Made by a program: the position numbers and the translations under genes. From the NCBI GenBank assembly GCA_963920635.1, contig OY987303.1, forward strand, positions 45,383,223 to 45,447,222: a DNA stretch of 64,000 nucleotides, read 5' to 3'. This document shows, piece after piece, positions 1 to 13,200 of this stretch. Each line of letters begins with the position of its first letter. Within the stretch, counting starts at the first letter, position 1. The notes under the pieces are model-generated. The model searched no databases. It worked only from the letters and a program-made list of their open reading frames with translations, and was not told the origin of the DNA. The stretch comes from Pseudeuparius sepicola (Eukaryota > Arthropoda > Insecta > Coleoptera > Anthribidae).

Positions 1-437
1 TCATACATGAGCAAACTTTAATATCCTTTTGGTCAAATCTGCTATTTTTATAGCAGTTGTTATCCATTTATGCTTTCTAATATAGGAAAATTCATAAAAT
101 TGATCATTTAGCATTACAAAAAAATTTAGACTTTGTCCTATGGCGGCTATTATCAGCTGATCAGGACACTTCGTTGGAGAATACCACTATTTGATCCTAA
201 TGTTTTAGATATTATAGATAAAATAGCAACTAACACTAAAATTTTGTTAAGATAAATAAAAAATACTAACTAAAATTATTGAAGAGGAATTTGATTTTCG
301 TGTACGAGCAATGTTAAAGTTCCACTGCTTACGATCACTATTATGATGTCATATGTAATTGGTACTATGTATTTAAAATTGGTATATTAATGTAAAGAAA
401 AATCCAACTAGAGAGCTTTAATTAATTTAAATCTTAC
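1..437 (-). other. Ptp10D intron 6, 5' part
   Basis: AT-rich intron sequence following the exon 6 donor on the minus strand. I see no further exon and no recognisable repeat. Confidence 0.6.
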
Positions 438-1049
438 CCTGTGGCGAAACCCACTGAACTATCACAGAATTTGTTGTCGTTTTCTCTATCGTCATATTCC
501 TTGGTGGCTTTGGAAAAACCGGCTGAAAATATTCGTGGGGTTCACTCCTAAGTCCATGCGAAAGTGCAAAAACTTTTACAAGGTACCCCGCTCCCGGGTA
601 CAAATTGTTTAGGATAATTTTTGAGTCAAATGTGGTTTTGGTGTTTCTCTCATACGTGTCATTTCTAATCCACTGAATTTCATATTCTTCTTGCTTCGAA
701 TTAACATCAGACTTCCAACTAATGTTCAAACCAGTATTCATCGGTCTCAAATCTTCAATAATAGGCGCACTAGGTTTCGTGACAACATACAAACTCACTT
801 CGTCCGAGTGTAGAGCTTTTGAAACCGCTTGAACGGTTATAGAGTAATTTCTTCCGGGTAACAAAGCCTCCAATTCTATTGTAGTTTTATTTGTAATAAT
901 GGTGTTGCTGTCGCCAGTGGAAGTTTCAACTTCATGGTATGAAACCAAGTATGAATCTTGAGTGCTTTCGAGATTTGGGGACCAAGATATGCTGACAATG
1001 CCCGTCCTTTCATCCGTTTTTGAAATTAGGTTGTTGATTGGCAGGGGCT
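438..1049 (-). CDS. Ptp10D: Ptp10D exon 6, two FN3 repeats and start of a third
   Basis: 612 nt after a TTTTTTAAG acceptor, leaving in phase 1 at CCACAGG|GTAAGA. It reads [56 protein letters not shown], then [40 protein letters not shown] and [18 protein letters not shown]. The repeat order matches fly Ptp10D exactly. The next exon lies outside the window. The open frame begins upstream of the methionine at 948, which is internal and not a start. Confidence 0.95.
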
Positions 1050-4000
1050 CTTAAAAAATTAAATACACAGATATAAATGCGACCTGTATTTAAAAGGAAG
1101 TGCTTAAATTGGGTGCAACTTTTGTATGATTTCTTGGAAATTTCAGCAGTTACAGGATTTTTTCTTGAAAACCTCTATTCAAAGGAAGTATCTTTCTACA
1201 CCAATGAATTTTATGTAGAAAATAAACCAAAATGAAGAGAAAATATTCACAAACAAAAAAGTTGTTAGGTTTAAGAAACTCGACAAAAGGAGAAATGTCC
1301 TGTATCTCCAAAAAGAAACAAACGAAAAAAAATTTCACGCATTTAATTTTCACACGAATATCACAGTTTCCTGGAGGTAAATAATGGAAATCGGAAATGT
1401 ATATTCCTATCACCGCTTTTTTTTTAAGGGTAGCTACAATCACAACAGTTTGTATTGTGCTTGATTTTTGCAGCTCTAGATTCCATATTTCAGAGAGAGC
1501 ATTTCACTCAATAATTACTGACTAACAAACAATAATTGGAAGTGCCTTTTAAGAACAGAAAGAAAAAACAGTGTTATGAAAGGTTCTAATTACCATTAAA
1601 CGAACTAACAAGACATCAATTGTTTACACCAGACTGAAAATGCTGGAACATTGCGGTTATTCGCTTAATAGTTTTTAGTTTTTTGGGATCGTGAATGGTT
1701 CAGATTAGAGAAACATAATTGAGTTATACATATAGAGATGGTGCAGTCTCCCCAAAATTTACCCATAATAATAGAAATTTTCATACTTAATGTAACTTCA
1801 GCAGATACGGGCCATGAAGTAACTTTTCCTGATACAGTTTTTACGATTACGGAGTACGTTTTTCCCGGCTCTAAGTTGTCCCTAAATTCCCAAAATGTTG
1901 GTTCTTCTCTCGGTTTAGGGACTGGTGGTGGCTTCCTCCCAGTTCCCAAAGATATCTGATATTTGTCAAATTCACTGAAACATGCAATACATTTTAATTA
2001 TTACATTAATAGGTGTACAAAGAAGAAAACTTTTCTCTAACGCTATTTTAGAAATTAAACATTCCACAACCAAAAATTATATTGGAACAAATATAATTTC
2101 ATCAAACTATGTGGTTACTATCTGGTTACTGACAAATAAGGTAATAATAGGTCTGTTCTGGACCGACACTGTATTAAAGTCCCGAGCATGATGTTGTATT
2201 TCATTGTTGTTTGCAGATTGGGGTGGCGTTACTTGACGAAAAAAATGGCGGCTTATTCTAGGTTATAGAGGGATATTCTGTGGTTATAGGTATGTCAGTT
2301 TCTGGCATTTAGAATGTCCCACATTTTAAATACCCTGCTTTAGTACCATAGAGGTTCGCTAACGAATTTCCTTTGCGGTCAATATTTCGTAGTTTTGTCA
2401 TATTAACAGAGCTTTTATAGGTAGATTTGTTTGTGATAACATGAAATGTCCATGCTCGTGAAGAAAATGGTATGCACAGACAATTACGTGAATTGCAGAA
2501 GAACAAACACTATTTTGGAATTACGTGATGATCTGGATATTATATTTTGGAAGAGTATTTTGTAAAGTATGCAAGAACTAAAGTAAAAAATGTGGTTTAT
2601 AGTCCCAAAGAGAACCAATATGGTCCACTATATAAAGAAGAAACTGGAAAATTTAATGTGTTCTATACTTTCACTACAGATGACAGCCATGGACTTTATT
2701 TCAAACCAAAAGGTACCAAAATATTCTTGCTTGCTTTTAAGACTCGCTTTTCTTAAGAAATCTAAGGAAATACGTTATGTAAACTTGTCGAATTAAAGGA
2801 ACATAACAAACAATAATTTTATTTTGATTTGGTTATTAAATTCCTTAGAGCAGAATTATTTGCATGTTTTTATTTTCTAAAAGATTCTGCAACAATGGTG
2901 TTTTAACATTAAACCACCCTATCTATTTTTTTCGACGAGTGGTGCCAGTGGCGATAGCTTGAAACAGCGCTATGCACAGGTCTTTAATATAGTGCTGGTC
3001 CAGGTCTGTTTCAGTATAACTTTAGACCTATTGAAATCAGTTTAAAATTGTCAGGACTTTTTTGACGTTCCAAAATGGAACCATGCAAGTTCCTGACAGT
3101 TTCAAACTGATTTCAAATGGTTTGAAGTTCTGCCGAAGCAGAGGAGTTTGGTTTTGCACTTGACATTTCTAATTTGTTAAGTGTCTTGTTATAGAAAGTC
3201 TACAATACATTATTTGGAATGCCATATTCTAGACTCACAAACCATAATCCTTGCCTTCGGCTTGGACTACAAACTTTTCTCTCTTGTGAAATCTGGGCCA
3301 TTTCATAACTTTTTGTAGATTTTCTCTTTTCATCGATGACTTAATTTGTATCTTTGATAATCATATGCTCATGTTTGCGGACGATCTGAAAAATTGTAAT
3401 ACAATCCCACTCATGATTGTTTTAAGCTACAAAATGCTTAACAAATTATTTGCCTGGGTGAAGTGAATAGTCTGCCGCTAAATTTGGACAAGTGCAAAGT
3501 TATGTCATTTTCCACCAGGCGTTCCAGTATTGATTTTGTATATAATATTAATTCTGTAAACTTGGAATGAGTCTTCTCTTTTCAAGACCTTGGGGTCACT
3601 TTGGATGCTAAACTATCTTTTAGTACTCATATTCTTAATATTGTGAATCCAACCATAAATATGTCTAGGTTTATATGTAGAACCAGCTCTAACATAAAAA
3701 ATATTGATGCAGTCTAATCATTCTATTTTAACTTTGTCCATGCCAAGGTTGAGTACTGTTCAATGGGCCTGTTTCACACTTTTTTATTTTTGATTGTGAA
3801 TCTTAATAGCAAATAAAATATGAAAATATTTGTTTCTGATTTTTTTCGGCCGGGAAATGCCCTAAAAATGTTTTTGAAATACAAAATCCTTGGGCTCGTG
3901 ACGTCACGGGACCAAAACGCTGATTGGCTACTATTTTGCGAAGTTGACACGATTTACGGCAATATCGATGTTTCTTGTATTTGAGATTTGTGAAGACTGA

Positions 4001-7000
4001 AGAAGAAGAAAATTTACCTAACTTATGATATTTTCTGGCAAAAGCCAAATAGATAAAAAACATTTATTACCTCAATATCAGGGGGCGGCGCAGCGGTGCA
4101 CGAGTGGGTCTTTCGTGGTACCCCATGCTTTGGCACCTTATGTCGTGGGTTCGATTCCCACCACGGCAGTGCCCTGCGTGTTGTGTGTTTGTCTTTAGGT
4201 TTAAGATTTATTCCCAAAAATTATAAGAAGATGCCCTATAGGTGTCTAGATTGCTCGAAAAGAGCAGAGGCCATAAAAAGAAATAAAAAAATAACCTCTA
4301 TATCAATTAATTTAATAAAATTCCAAAATCGCAATGTTTTCCCCTTTTTGAGTTAAAAGTTACTTGCAAATTTAATTTATTACGTAGAAATATTCTGACA
4401 TCGTTGGTTTTTGGCGTAGACCTTCTTCATATTACAATTATTCTTAAAGCTAACCCTCGAATGTGTTTTCTATCATCCCCTCAAAAGGTTTTCCGGACGA
4501 CCAAAATATTCCTTTCTCTCAATTACGGGATCTATCACTTTTTCAGTTCTTCAGTGAGGTAACAATATTTACTGATAATGCTAAATAAGTGCCTTAGCAC
4601 CATCCTTATTACAAGACGAATGGAGAACTTGAACAATTTTTTTTTATTTCTTTAATATATTTGCCTATCTATAGAAAGAACACATACCAAATATCAGCCC
4701 TCAAATCGCAATATTTAATTTGCAATAAATAATTAAAGTTGTGACCGCGAGCTATTCATTTGAAACGACACGAAAAGCGTGGGAATGGTTGTGACGTCAC
4801 ACCGCTCGATCGATCTGAAGGCAGTGACAGGAGTGACAGCTACACAGAATTAGGGAAGGAAGAATGGAAATTGAACGTTAAAATAAACAGTTCGGCGACT
4901 TATTTCCAGAGGGATCCGATGTAGGTCAAAAATAAGAACTGCCTAAAAGTCCAAATTTTACAAGCGTTTCTTTAACTGAATGGTGAGGCCACGGGACTAG
5001 TAATTCGTAGATTCTTTGTTCAGTCGCACAAGAAGTTTTTTTTAATTATTACTGCATTCGACCTCTTATATTTATCACTGATTATCATTTTTAGTAATAA
5101 TTGGACAATGGTTATTATGAAGATTATTACTCACAATGTACTTCATAGTGTATTTAAATTCAAAGTACTTACCTACCTAATATGAAATTGTCGTCACTAC
5201 CAACGAGCTACTTGACGTCACAACCAAGGAGGGCGCGTTACAAGAATGATTTGAATTATGCAGTTTTTAATCGCTTATATTTATTACATAAAAATAAAAA
5301 ATGAGTTTTTTTGTGAACTGTGGTTCATTTAATGGCAATAAATTACGTTTGAAAGTAATATTTTTCAAATTTAATTTTTGTGCAAGTTCCCCATTGAATT
5401 TAATTTCAAACCATCATACGGTATATAGTACAGGAGCATAATGTATTCCGTGGGACCTTTTGTGAAGGGAAGTTGAGACTATGTGGAATCTTTTTATTGT
5501 ATGCTACGTAATGGCGTAGTACCGGGTAGAAATTGACTTCTTCAGCTTATTCTTCGTCCCCAAAAATACAGCAGTGCCAAATTTCAGTTTAGCAGCTTCA
5601 TTATTATGGGAGAGCTAGCCATAATTCAATTTTAAAAAATGAACTTCAACGCCCTGTATCTCTTAAAAAATTATTAACTATTAAGGCATGTTAGCCGTTA
5701 GCCTCAATTGTTATATTTTGGCCCGAAATATGTGTAAGTTGCTATTTGGACAATTATTATTAACCAGACACCCTGTATGTATTATTAAAGTGTGTTTCAT
5801 ACCATTGTAATAATTCTATTTGTAATTTTTGTTGCATATAAGTGTAAAATTAAAGTTATTGTGAGTAAATAGAAGCACAATCATTATTTTTTACACTTAA
5901 TAAATAACCGATGGTTCTAAACCGATGGTGACATATATAATAGATCATAACTCTTAAACGGTAGAAGATATGGAAAAATTGATGAGATCTAAATTTGTTC
6001 ATCTGCTCATGCAGAATAGAAAATGTTGTATGCACATTTTGCGTATGAGCCCTCTGGAAGGAGTTATTCTTGATGGAAGGAATAAATATCTTGTATGGCG
6101 GCCATATTGGATTTATGACGTCATAAAAACCAAAGGGTACAACTAGAAGGTAAACACCCAGTAGTATGCCATTACATAGCATACAATAAAGAGATTCCAC
6201 ATAGTCGCAACTTCCCTTCACAAAAAAACCCACGGAGTAGGTAAATGTGCATTATGCTCTTCAACTAACAGGTTTTCAGAAAAACATTTAGTTTTATTAG
6301 TTTGGTTTACATCAAGGTTAATTTATAGGAAGGTTAGGACATTCATCCACTCTTAAACAAAACCAAAGGCTGTCCCTTTGCCATAGAGATCATATATACA
6401 GGGTGGCCCATCACGAACTGCATCGATCTATACAGGGTGACCATATTTCGAGTCTATGCATGGGGATCTTGATTATCTTAAAGAGATACGAGGTCGGTTA
6501 AATTGGGGCAAAGTTGCGGAATTTGATGCCGAGTAACATGGTAAAAAGAAATTTTGGCTGGCCCTTTTCGTTTTAAAAATAATGCAAAAAAACTGAAAAT
6601 TGTCATTTTCGTTTTTATTTTTTTAAACGAAAAAGAATGGCGCTGGACATTTCTAAATTAAACATTATTAAGGCACTTTTTTACAAGGAACCTAAGTATG
6701 GCCTCACATTTTTTTTCTCGCCTCCCTGGACAAAGATATGACAATCAACTTTTATTTTTCTTATAGGTGCCATATTTAATTTTTGCATTTTTGAAAAGAG
6801 GATTTTTTTTTCTGGTTAAAATGATACGTCACACATTATGCTTTACTTTGTTTTTCTTGCCGTAATATCAAATTAATCGTTTTTGCATAGAGTGCCTTGG
6901 AAACATAAGCCCCATAATGTTAAGCCTAGTTACCCATTGTTGCGAAGTGTGCTTTGGAATATTGTTTAATGGTTCAGTAAAAATTCAGTTAATGTTAAGT

Positions 7001-10000
7001 TTATTGATTAAATAAATCATAAACGTACCACGAGAGTATGATATGAGATCTTGTTATTTATTCGTAATTTGCCATATAACACATTAACACTAAGAGAGTC
7101 AAACTGGAAACACAAGAACCTAGACAAGTAGACAATCCTATTTTACAATAAATGTTCAATATGTCCTCCTTGTTCCTCAAGGCACAATGCAGCACGTTTC
7201 CTTAAATTGTTTATGTCTTGTCCAATATCCCTTAGACGTCATTTATATTTGAGGAATAATAAATTTGAATCATATCACGCTTTTCTTCATGTGAAAATGA
7301 CATTTTTTCAGTAAAATAAAGTATCAGTGACACTTAAAATTGTACTAAGCTATCAAACGTTATATGGGGCTTATGTTTCCAAGGCATTCTATGCAGAAAT
7401 GTCAAACATTATGGGGCTTATGTTTCCAAGGCACTCTATGCAAAAACATCAAACATTATGGGGCTAACAGTTCCAAGGCACTCTATGCAAAAACGATTAT
7501 TTTGATATTACGGCAAGAAAAACAAAGTAAAGCATAGTGTACGACATATCATTTTAACCAGAAAAAATCCTCTTTTCAAAAATGCAAAAATCCAATATGG
7601 CGCCCATAAGAAAAATAAAAGTTGATCGTCATATCTTTGTTCAGGGAGGCGAGAAAAAAATGCGATGCGATATTTAGATTCCTTGTAAAAAAGTGCCTTA
7701 ATAATGTTTAACTTAGAAATGTCCAGCACCATTCGTTTTCGTTTAAAAAAATAAAAACGAAAACGACAATTTTCAGTTTTTTCGCATTATTTTCAAAACG
7801 AAAAGGGCCAGCCAAAATTTCTTTTTACCATGTTACTCGGCATCAAATTCCGCAACTTTGCCCCAATTTAACCGACCTCGTATCTCTTAAGATAAAAAAG
7901 ATCCCCATGCATAGACTCGAAATACGGTCATATGGAAAACTAAAAGTAGGAAAATTCTGAAAATTTGGCACCTCACCAATGCTGATGGGTGCTGCTCAAC
8001 TAAAATATTTTGGTGAATCTGGCACTTCCGGTTATACCGGAAGTCGATATCAACTTTCTTATCTCAAATGGAACACCCTGTATATTATTGCATTTTTGGA
8101 TTCTAGGCATCATTTTGGAACAAAAACATGCAGCATGTCCTATGTCTAAATCCAACCGATTTTGAGATATGGCATTTTTCCGAAAAAAATTACAGGTGCA
8201 GACCTAAAGTCAATTAGCAATTTATACGAGAAAACCGCGAAATTTCAAAACGAATTTTTGGCATCGTGTAACAGAAACCCTGACCTAGTGATCTTTGCTG
8301 AGAAATAAATCCGTTCTTATACAGGGTGTTCACAAAATATGAATAAAAATTACGTTCAAAATGTGCTTAAATCTCGAAATTTTCAAATGGAAACCCCCAT
8401 TTTTTTATTGCGATCTTATTCACCACTAAAAATGATGAAAACCCACTTTTCACCCATAAAATGCGGGGTTTGCTTAACGCTTGGAAAATCATATTAGCCG
8501 TGGATGTTGAAAAGACAATCGCGGCTGAGGAAATGTCACTTGGTTTATAAATTATTGTCAACAATAATGCTGGCGCGCTTAAATTTCACAAACGAAGATT
8601 ATTTAAATTTGTTTATTATCTACAGAGAATGCAACAAAGTAATATCAAGAACGTGCGATACATAATCTTCGTTTGTGTAATTTAAGCGCGCCGGCATTAT
8701 TGTTGACAATAATTTATAAACCAAGTGACATTTCCTCCGCCGCGATTGTCTTTTCAACGTCCACGGCTGATATGATTTTCCAAGCATAAAGCAAACCCCG
8801 CATTTTATGGGCGAAAAGTGGTTTTTTCGTAAATTAATCGAAAATTACTGCATTTAGGTATAGGAAACCTTACACAAAGTTGTCATAATTTTTAGTGGTG
8901 AATAAGATCGCATTAAAACAAATGGGGGTTTCCATTTGAAAATTTCGAGATTTAAGCACATTTTGAATGTAATTTTTATTCATATTTTGTGTATAAGAAC
9001 GTATTTATTTCTCAGCAGAGATCACTAGGTCAGGACTTCTGTTACACGATGCCAAAAATTCGTTTTGAAATTTCGCGGTTTCCTCGTATAAATTGCTAAT
9101 TGACTTTGGGTCTGCACCTGTAATTTTTTTCGGAAAAATGCAAATATCTCAAAAACGGTTGCATTTAGTCATAGGACATGTTACATGTTTTTGTTCCAAA
9201 ATGATACCTAGAATCCAAAAATGCAATAATATACAGGGTGTTCCATTTGAGATAAGAAAGTTGATATCGACTTCTGGTATAAACGGAAGTGCCAGAGGAG
9301 GTGCCAAATTTTCAGAATTTTCCTACTTTTAGTTTTCCATATATATAGATCGATGCAGTTCGTGGTGGGCCACCCTGTATAGGTAGGCTGCTGGACGATG
9401 TTTTTTATACATAGGATGCGCGGAAAATCTTTGACAAATTTAAAATAAAAAAATAGTATTAAATAGGCCCAGTGGGCATGCACATTTGCAATTTGAGGTA
9501 GTGTTTTGTGAAACTTGACACTCTTTGACAGCCATTTGACAGCGACAAACTAAATATAACCTACCGTTGTTTGCATCATAGATGCTTTGTGGCATAATTT
9601 TTTCCCTTTTCAGCTAAGTAATTATTAATAGTTTCTTCGCGTTTTAATTGTTTGAGTGTTTTATCTAATTAAGTGATTATCTCGAATATGTTCTGCTCAT
9701 TTTACACCAGAGTGTTTAAAAACGAAACGAGTCAAAACACAGCTAATTGAAAATGCGGTACCAACTCTTCTATTAAAACCACCTAAACCATCATTTAAGT
9801 AAGTATATTAACATGATTGTGGTGTAAGAACCTATTAGTAACTTATTTGTTTTAGTGTTAAAGTTATAAAGGTAGATGAAAACAAGTCAAGTTCTAGCAT
9901 CAGTGAAGCAAATTCTAGTAGTTTGGACGAAACTAGTTTTACAAGTATAAACAAACCTAGTTGTAGTTATCGAAGTCTTGACCAGTCCACGTTGAGGTGA

Positions 10001-10159
10001 GCTTCATTTATTATCAATATACAAGTTTGTAGGGAGATAGTAATTCAGGAAAACAACCACTGTTTTGAATTGCGCGGTCTGAAGGTCTAAATCGCATGTT
10101 CCATAGGCTCATGCGCAAATCCACAATTTGCCATAAAAAGGGACTTGTTCAGCACTCTA

Positions 10160-10200
<41 letters not shown>

Positions 10201-13200
10201 GATCTCTGTGCCGCCCTTTGCACCGGCAACATCGCGTGGCGGTGCCGCTCCCACCAGCTGGCCTTCAGCTTCATGCCAATGGCGTATCAAAAGGGACAAC
10301 ACGGCAAAACCGAAAACAAAGTAAAAACACAAACATAAAACAAAAATGTGATGCACCAAAGTACTCCACAACGTTCAGTTATTGCATTGGGCAAACATTA
10401 AAATGAAGAAATGACCGAAAACAGCCAAAACAACATAAATATACGCCATAAACAAAGTACATGCCAAAAACGTCTGTGTGCGCCTATGGCTGGAAATGGC
10501 TGGGCACGAATGCGAATGTGTGAACGCGAATGTGTGAACAGTCGGCGCCCTATTCGCCTCGTTATTCGCCTCACGATTCGCGCACTAGCCTCGGCGTTAT
10601 TTTGGACGGGAGTCAAAGGCAACGAACGGCGAGGCGAACTTAATGTTCGCCTCCCTTCAGTTGACAACTCTGAACTTGTACAGTGAACCTGCTACAATCT
10701 CCAGATCCTGTATACTTGCGATATTTGCCTCTTATTTATGAGTTTGCCAGAGTTCATCATCCACAGATTATCGATAGGTTAGGTCACAAATAGTGTTTAG
10801 GTAGGTTTTCGATTTTGAGGTTAGGTATGGCTATGCACACGAATGTTTTGACAAACAACTGTTCCGACGATTGTATAAACGGTAGTTCGCGTGATCAATA
10901 TGCTCACGAATGTTTCGACAAACATTTCGGCGAGTGGCGAGGCGAATGGCAAGCACGCATGTGTAAATCCGGTGTTATACTCAGTAGGTATAGTTTTAGA
11001 TGACTTATGTAACCTCACTTTATTTTTCTTCTTTGACAACTGTCATTAAATGGAAAGCTTCCAGAAGGTTCTAGAAGAATAGAATGAGGTCAAGTGTGTG
11101 GCTTGAGAAACGGTTGATAGTAGAATAAGTGTAAGAATAAGAATAGAAGATGTATAAAATTCTCAGTAATAAATAAAAACCACCAGGACGTCCAAATATA
11201 TATTTTGTATTATTCAAGATTTTTATGTGAACTACAAAATTTAAATATCCTAGTAAAATCTCCTACATATAGTACATCGCAAAAGCTTTCGATAAGGTGT
11301 GGCATTGGGGGCTGTTATACAAAATGCTAAGGGGCGGTATAACAGTTCCTATGGTACGCCTTATCAAAAGTTTTCTCTTTGAGAGAAAATTTTGCGTCAG
11401 AATTGACGGAAAATATTCGACTACGAGAAGCATTGAGGCGGGCGTCCCGCAGGGCTCGGTGCTTGGTCCAATTTTATACTCCCTGTATATTGGCGACTTA
11501 GCACCCCTCCCGAATACGCACCTATTTCTATACGCGGACGACACCGCAATTCTAGCTACCGGAAAATCACTTCGTTTTATAAAGGTATATCTGCAAAATG
11601 CCATAGACTCATTGCTAGAATATTTCTTGAAGTGGAAAATCAAGATAAATGCCAACAAGACTCAAGCTATTTTAATTTCCAAAAAAAGAACGCTCCCGAT
11701 CATCGACAACATTGTTGTCGACGGCAACGCTATAGAGTGGTCCAGGGAAGTTACATACCTCGGTGTTATCATCGATGTTAAAATTACCTGGGTCCCTCAT
11801 ATCAGTAACCGTGTTAAAAAGGCTAAGTCGGCAATAGCGGCACTCCTCTTCCTTTTAGCCCGTGACTCCAAGTTGAGTTCCACCAGCAAATTACTGTTAT
11901 ACAAGCAGGTAATAAGGCCCATTATGTTGTACGCGTGTGCCGCCTGGAGCTTCGCGTTTAATAACCAATTAAACAAGCTCCAGGTGGTGCAAAACAAATG
12001 CCTTAGACTCGTTAGCGGGGCGGAGTGGTACGTCTCGAACTCCACCATACATCGCGATATGAATGTACCTCTGATCAAAGACTTTATTAGAACACATACC
12101 CAAAAGGTCTACGACACTACAATCCCTAATCATCCGAATCAGCTCCTTACAGACACTTGCATTTACGACCTAAATAGGAGGCTACCACATCGTCGCCCAC
12201 GCTATATACTCCAAGACGACTAACCATGCTTTTAATCATTTTAATAAAATCAATCACATTGTATATTTCATCGAATTCCATCCACAACTTATCATCATTA
12301 TTATCATTATTTAAATTAATCTAAGATATTTTTAGTTCAAATTGGCAAATGCTAGAAAATTCACTTAGAGGTCGCGCACCTCACTCAAGACTATTGCCCA
12401 GCACCTAAAAACCATATTTTAAAGAATATTGTTATTAGAGGGAACAAGACATAACAATGTCGCCCTTATTCATTTTCATGACCAAAAGCTAACCTACATA
12501 TAGTTGTTCAACGAATTTTCAGCGCATTTGGACTTCTCTATTGAAAATTTTTAAGTATTTTTTTCTTCCAAGAATTTGTATTGTGTTTCACAGAACAGGT
12601 TTCAAAAACTTTGGCAATTTGGCATTGGATGCTAATTGGTCGGTAGTTGATTGCTCTATCTTTGTCACCTTTATTCTTATAAATGGGAACCAATTTTGAT
12701 TGCTTTAACACTACTAATCTCACGGTTTGTATTATGTTTTTTCTTCCTCTTCGTATTTATTTCCTTTTTTGCTTTTAGTGCTCTCTGTATTGTTCAATTT
12801 CATCTCTCCTATTGTTTCCACCATTATTACTGTATTTACTACAAATTGTCTTATAAATGGATACTCTTTCTGTTATTTGCAGATACTGACTACGTTTATC
12901 TCGTGACAACTCGATCGGATTGAAATGGATCCGATTGAGTTATGAAAAATCTTTACATCATCGGTATTGAATCCTACGGTTTTCAATCCTCTCTAGGGAC
13001 ATTAACTTATTCTACTTATTCCACAGTAGGTTGGTGCACATTCTGGCCAACTTCTGTGTGGAAATAGTGGCTTGACTTTAAATTTTTAATATGATTGAAT
13101 TTCAATATGTAGGGTTTACGCCATCTATTTGAGTCCCCTGCAGTGAATTCAAACCTCTCTCAATCGGATCGAATGTGTCGAGATAAATGTAGTCACTATT

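Larger units (their letters stand above)
6399..9377. mobile_element. TA-flanked long-palindrome element (outer), with a nested insertion
   Basis: The ends are CAGGGTGGCCCATCACGAAC at 6399 and its inverted partner finishing CCACCCTG at 9377, each flanked by TA (6397-6398 and 9378-9379), the mariner/Tc1 target. Without the nested element at 6433-7930 the rest is almost entirely one palindrome: arm 7931 to about 8602, loop about 8603-8668, return arm to about 9344. No transposase frame is present, so it must be mobilised in trans. Internal CAGGGTGTTC motifs within the arms suggest it grew by stacking TIR modules. Confidence 0.8.

Noticed and set aside
2547..2796. Two overlapping plus-strand open frames of about 69 codons
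   Set aside because: No recognisable motif, no splice context, and both frames are open over the same DNA.
10087..10371. Open frames with IYIYIYIY runs
   Set aside because: Translations of the (TA)n microsatellite.
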